Of a stretch of DNA of 28,270 nucleotides, positions 27,599 to 28,270 are shown in pieces. The notes below the pieces were generated by a model. It saw only the letters and a list, made by a program, of their open reading frames with translations, was not told where the DNA came from and made no database searches. The position numbers were made by a program, and so were the translations under genes. This stretch comes from DATLGB01 sp035540675 (GTDB lineage: Bacteria; Actinomycetota; Thermoleophilia; Solirubrobacterales; Solirubrobacteraceae). Numbering within the stretch: the first letter of the stretch is position 1; the number at the start of each line of letters is the position of its first letter. The stretch is from the NCBI GenBank assembly GCA_035540675.1, contig DATLGB010000009.1, forward strand, positions 1-28,270. The letters are read 5' to 3'.

Positions 27599-28270
27599 AT
27601 GACGGACGCGGTCGAGCACGACGGCGACGCGCAGCGCGCACGGCCGCATCTGGAGGCCAGCCGCCGCGTGGCCCAGATCATGCGCGCGGCCGAGGAGGCC
27701 GCGCACGAGCTGCGGGCGGAGGCCGAGCGCCGCGCCGACGCCCGCATCGCCGAGGCCGACCGCGCCGCGCGCAACCGCGTCACGGCCGCCGAGGAGGAGG
27801 CCGACGAGCTGCTCGAGGACGCGCGGCACAAGGCCTCCGTGCTGCACGAGACGGCCACGAGCGACGCCGCGCGGATCCGCGAGGAGGCGCAGCGCGAGGC
27901 GACGCGCGTGCTCGAGGAGGCGCGCCAGCAGGCCGAGGAGGTCCAGCGCATCGCCGAGCTGTTCGCCAGCGAGACGCGCGAGCGCGCGGAGACCGACGCG
28001 CGCAAGCAGATCACCCGCGCGCGCGACCTCGCGGCGGAGGTGCTGGCCGACGGCACCGAGATGAGCCACAACCTGCGCCAGCTCGCGGAGTCGCTGCGCC
28101 GCAACGCGGAGACGCTGCTGCTCGACGTCACGCGCGCCCACCGCGCGCTGACGGCGCGGCTGGACGAGGCCGGCGTCGACACGGGACCGGCGCCGGCGAT
28201 CGCGCGCGGTGCCGCGTCGCCGCGCGCGGATCCCGGCTTCGCCGCCGACGTCCCCGAGTTCATCCCGCCC
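27599..28270 (+). CDS. DivIVA-like coiled-coil protein (partial at window edge)
   Basis: Open from ATG 27599 to the last base (224 codons) with no stop. After a short acidic start (MTDAVEHDGDAQRARPHLEA) it is one long coiled coil from about residue 20 to 190, with heptads such as AAEEAAHELRAEAERRADAR and EEARQQAEEVQRIAELFASE. It then turns into a Pro/Ala linker ending PEFIPP at the edge. The pattern resembles the C-terminal coiled coils of actinobacterial DivIVA/Wag31 relatives, but the N-terminal DivIVA lipid-binding motif is not evident, so the name is tentative. It is divergent from leuS with 61 nt between start codons. Confidence 0.7.
   Translation, partial: MTDAVEHDGDAQRARPHLEASRRVAQIMRAAEEAAHELRAEAERRADARIAEADRAARNRVTAAEEEADELLEDARHKASVLHETATSDAARIREEAQREATRVLEEARQQAEEVQRIAELFASETRERAETDARKQITRARDLAAEVLADGTEMSHNLRQLAESLRRNAETLLLDVTRAHRALTARLDEAGVDTGPAPAIARGAASPRADPGFAADVPEFIPP

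Noticed and set aside
1..28270. tRNA, rRNA, CRISPR, insertion sequence, prophage or toxin-antitoxin content
   Set aside because: No regular repeat array, transposase-like protein, tRNA cloverleaf or paired small toxin/antitoxin frames could be seen.

Overview
The window is very G+C-rich chromosomal DNA with actinobacterial gene order. The block leuS / comEA-comEC / holA / rpsT / lepA / hrcA-dnaJ-prmA / yqeY-phoH-ybeY-era is the conserved core neighbourhood of Actinobacteria. DUF2277, the ArsA-family ATPase, the bPH_6-type membrane protein and the absence of hemW between lepA and hrcA suggest a deep-branching actinobacterium, perhaps Thermoleophilia/Solirubrobacterales. That assignment is inference from memory of such genomes. 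I see no tRNA, rRNA, CRISPR array, insertion sequence or phage gene.

Layout. 1-150: start of trpG (minus), divergent from a secreted CHAP-type protein. 701-1108: gene-free, full of hairpins and repeats. 1109-3481: DUF2277, trpE and hisIE (minus; hisIE overlaps trpE). 3508-4449: an MDR-family reductase (plus). 4362-6325: an FAD reductase and a phytoene/squalene synthase (minus). 6353-8460: an ArsA/GET3-like ATPase and a compact amidase (plus). 8418-11559: yqeY-phoH-ybeY-era-PH membrane protein, one tightly overlapping minus-strand operon. 11613-11972: DUF192 (plus). 11973-12145: an inverted-pair repeat between convergent genes. 12146-15127: hrcA-dnaJ-prmA (minus). 15346-16398: an unrecognised single-pass, disordered, low-complexity protein (plus) behind a foldable leader. 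16435-19967: murJ-lepA (minus), divergent from rpsT (20022-20288). 20301-24271: comEA-comEC and holA (minus). 24272-24600: a second repeat-rich gene-free stretch. 24601-27537: leuS and a LOG-like protein (minus). 27599-end: start of a DivIVA-like coiled-coil protein (plus).

How the genes work together. Most of the window is housekeeping: translation and ribosome biogenesis (leuS, lepA, rpsT, prmA, ybeY, era), protein folding (hrcA-dnaJ), replication (holA), DNA uptake (comEA/comEC), peptidoglycan precursor flipping (murJ), and His/Trp biosynthesis (hisIE-trpE, trpG). Accessory content is concentrated at 3.5-8.5 kb (isoprenoid pair, ArsA-amidase pair) and in the 15.3-16.4 kb protein.

The most interesting signals are not protein families. 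(1) At least ten transcription units have a TANNNT box 6-11 nt before the start codon, which predicts leaderless mRNAs. At three divergent gene pairs the two opposed boxes share the same TA step. (2) Two different intergenic elements, each an inverted pair of about 65-70-nt units, both sit between convergent genes. (3) A roughly 100-bp intergenic repeat occurs in two places 23.5 kb apart, each time downstream of a minus-strand gene and each time near a hairpin with the same stem skeleton.
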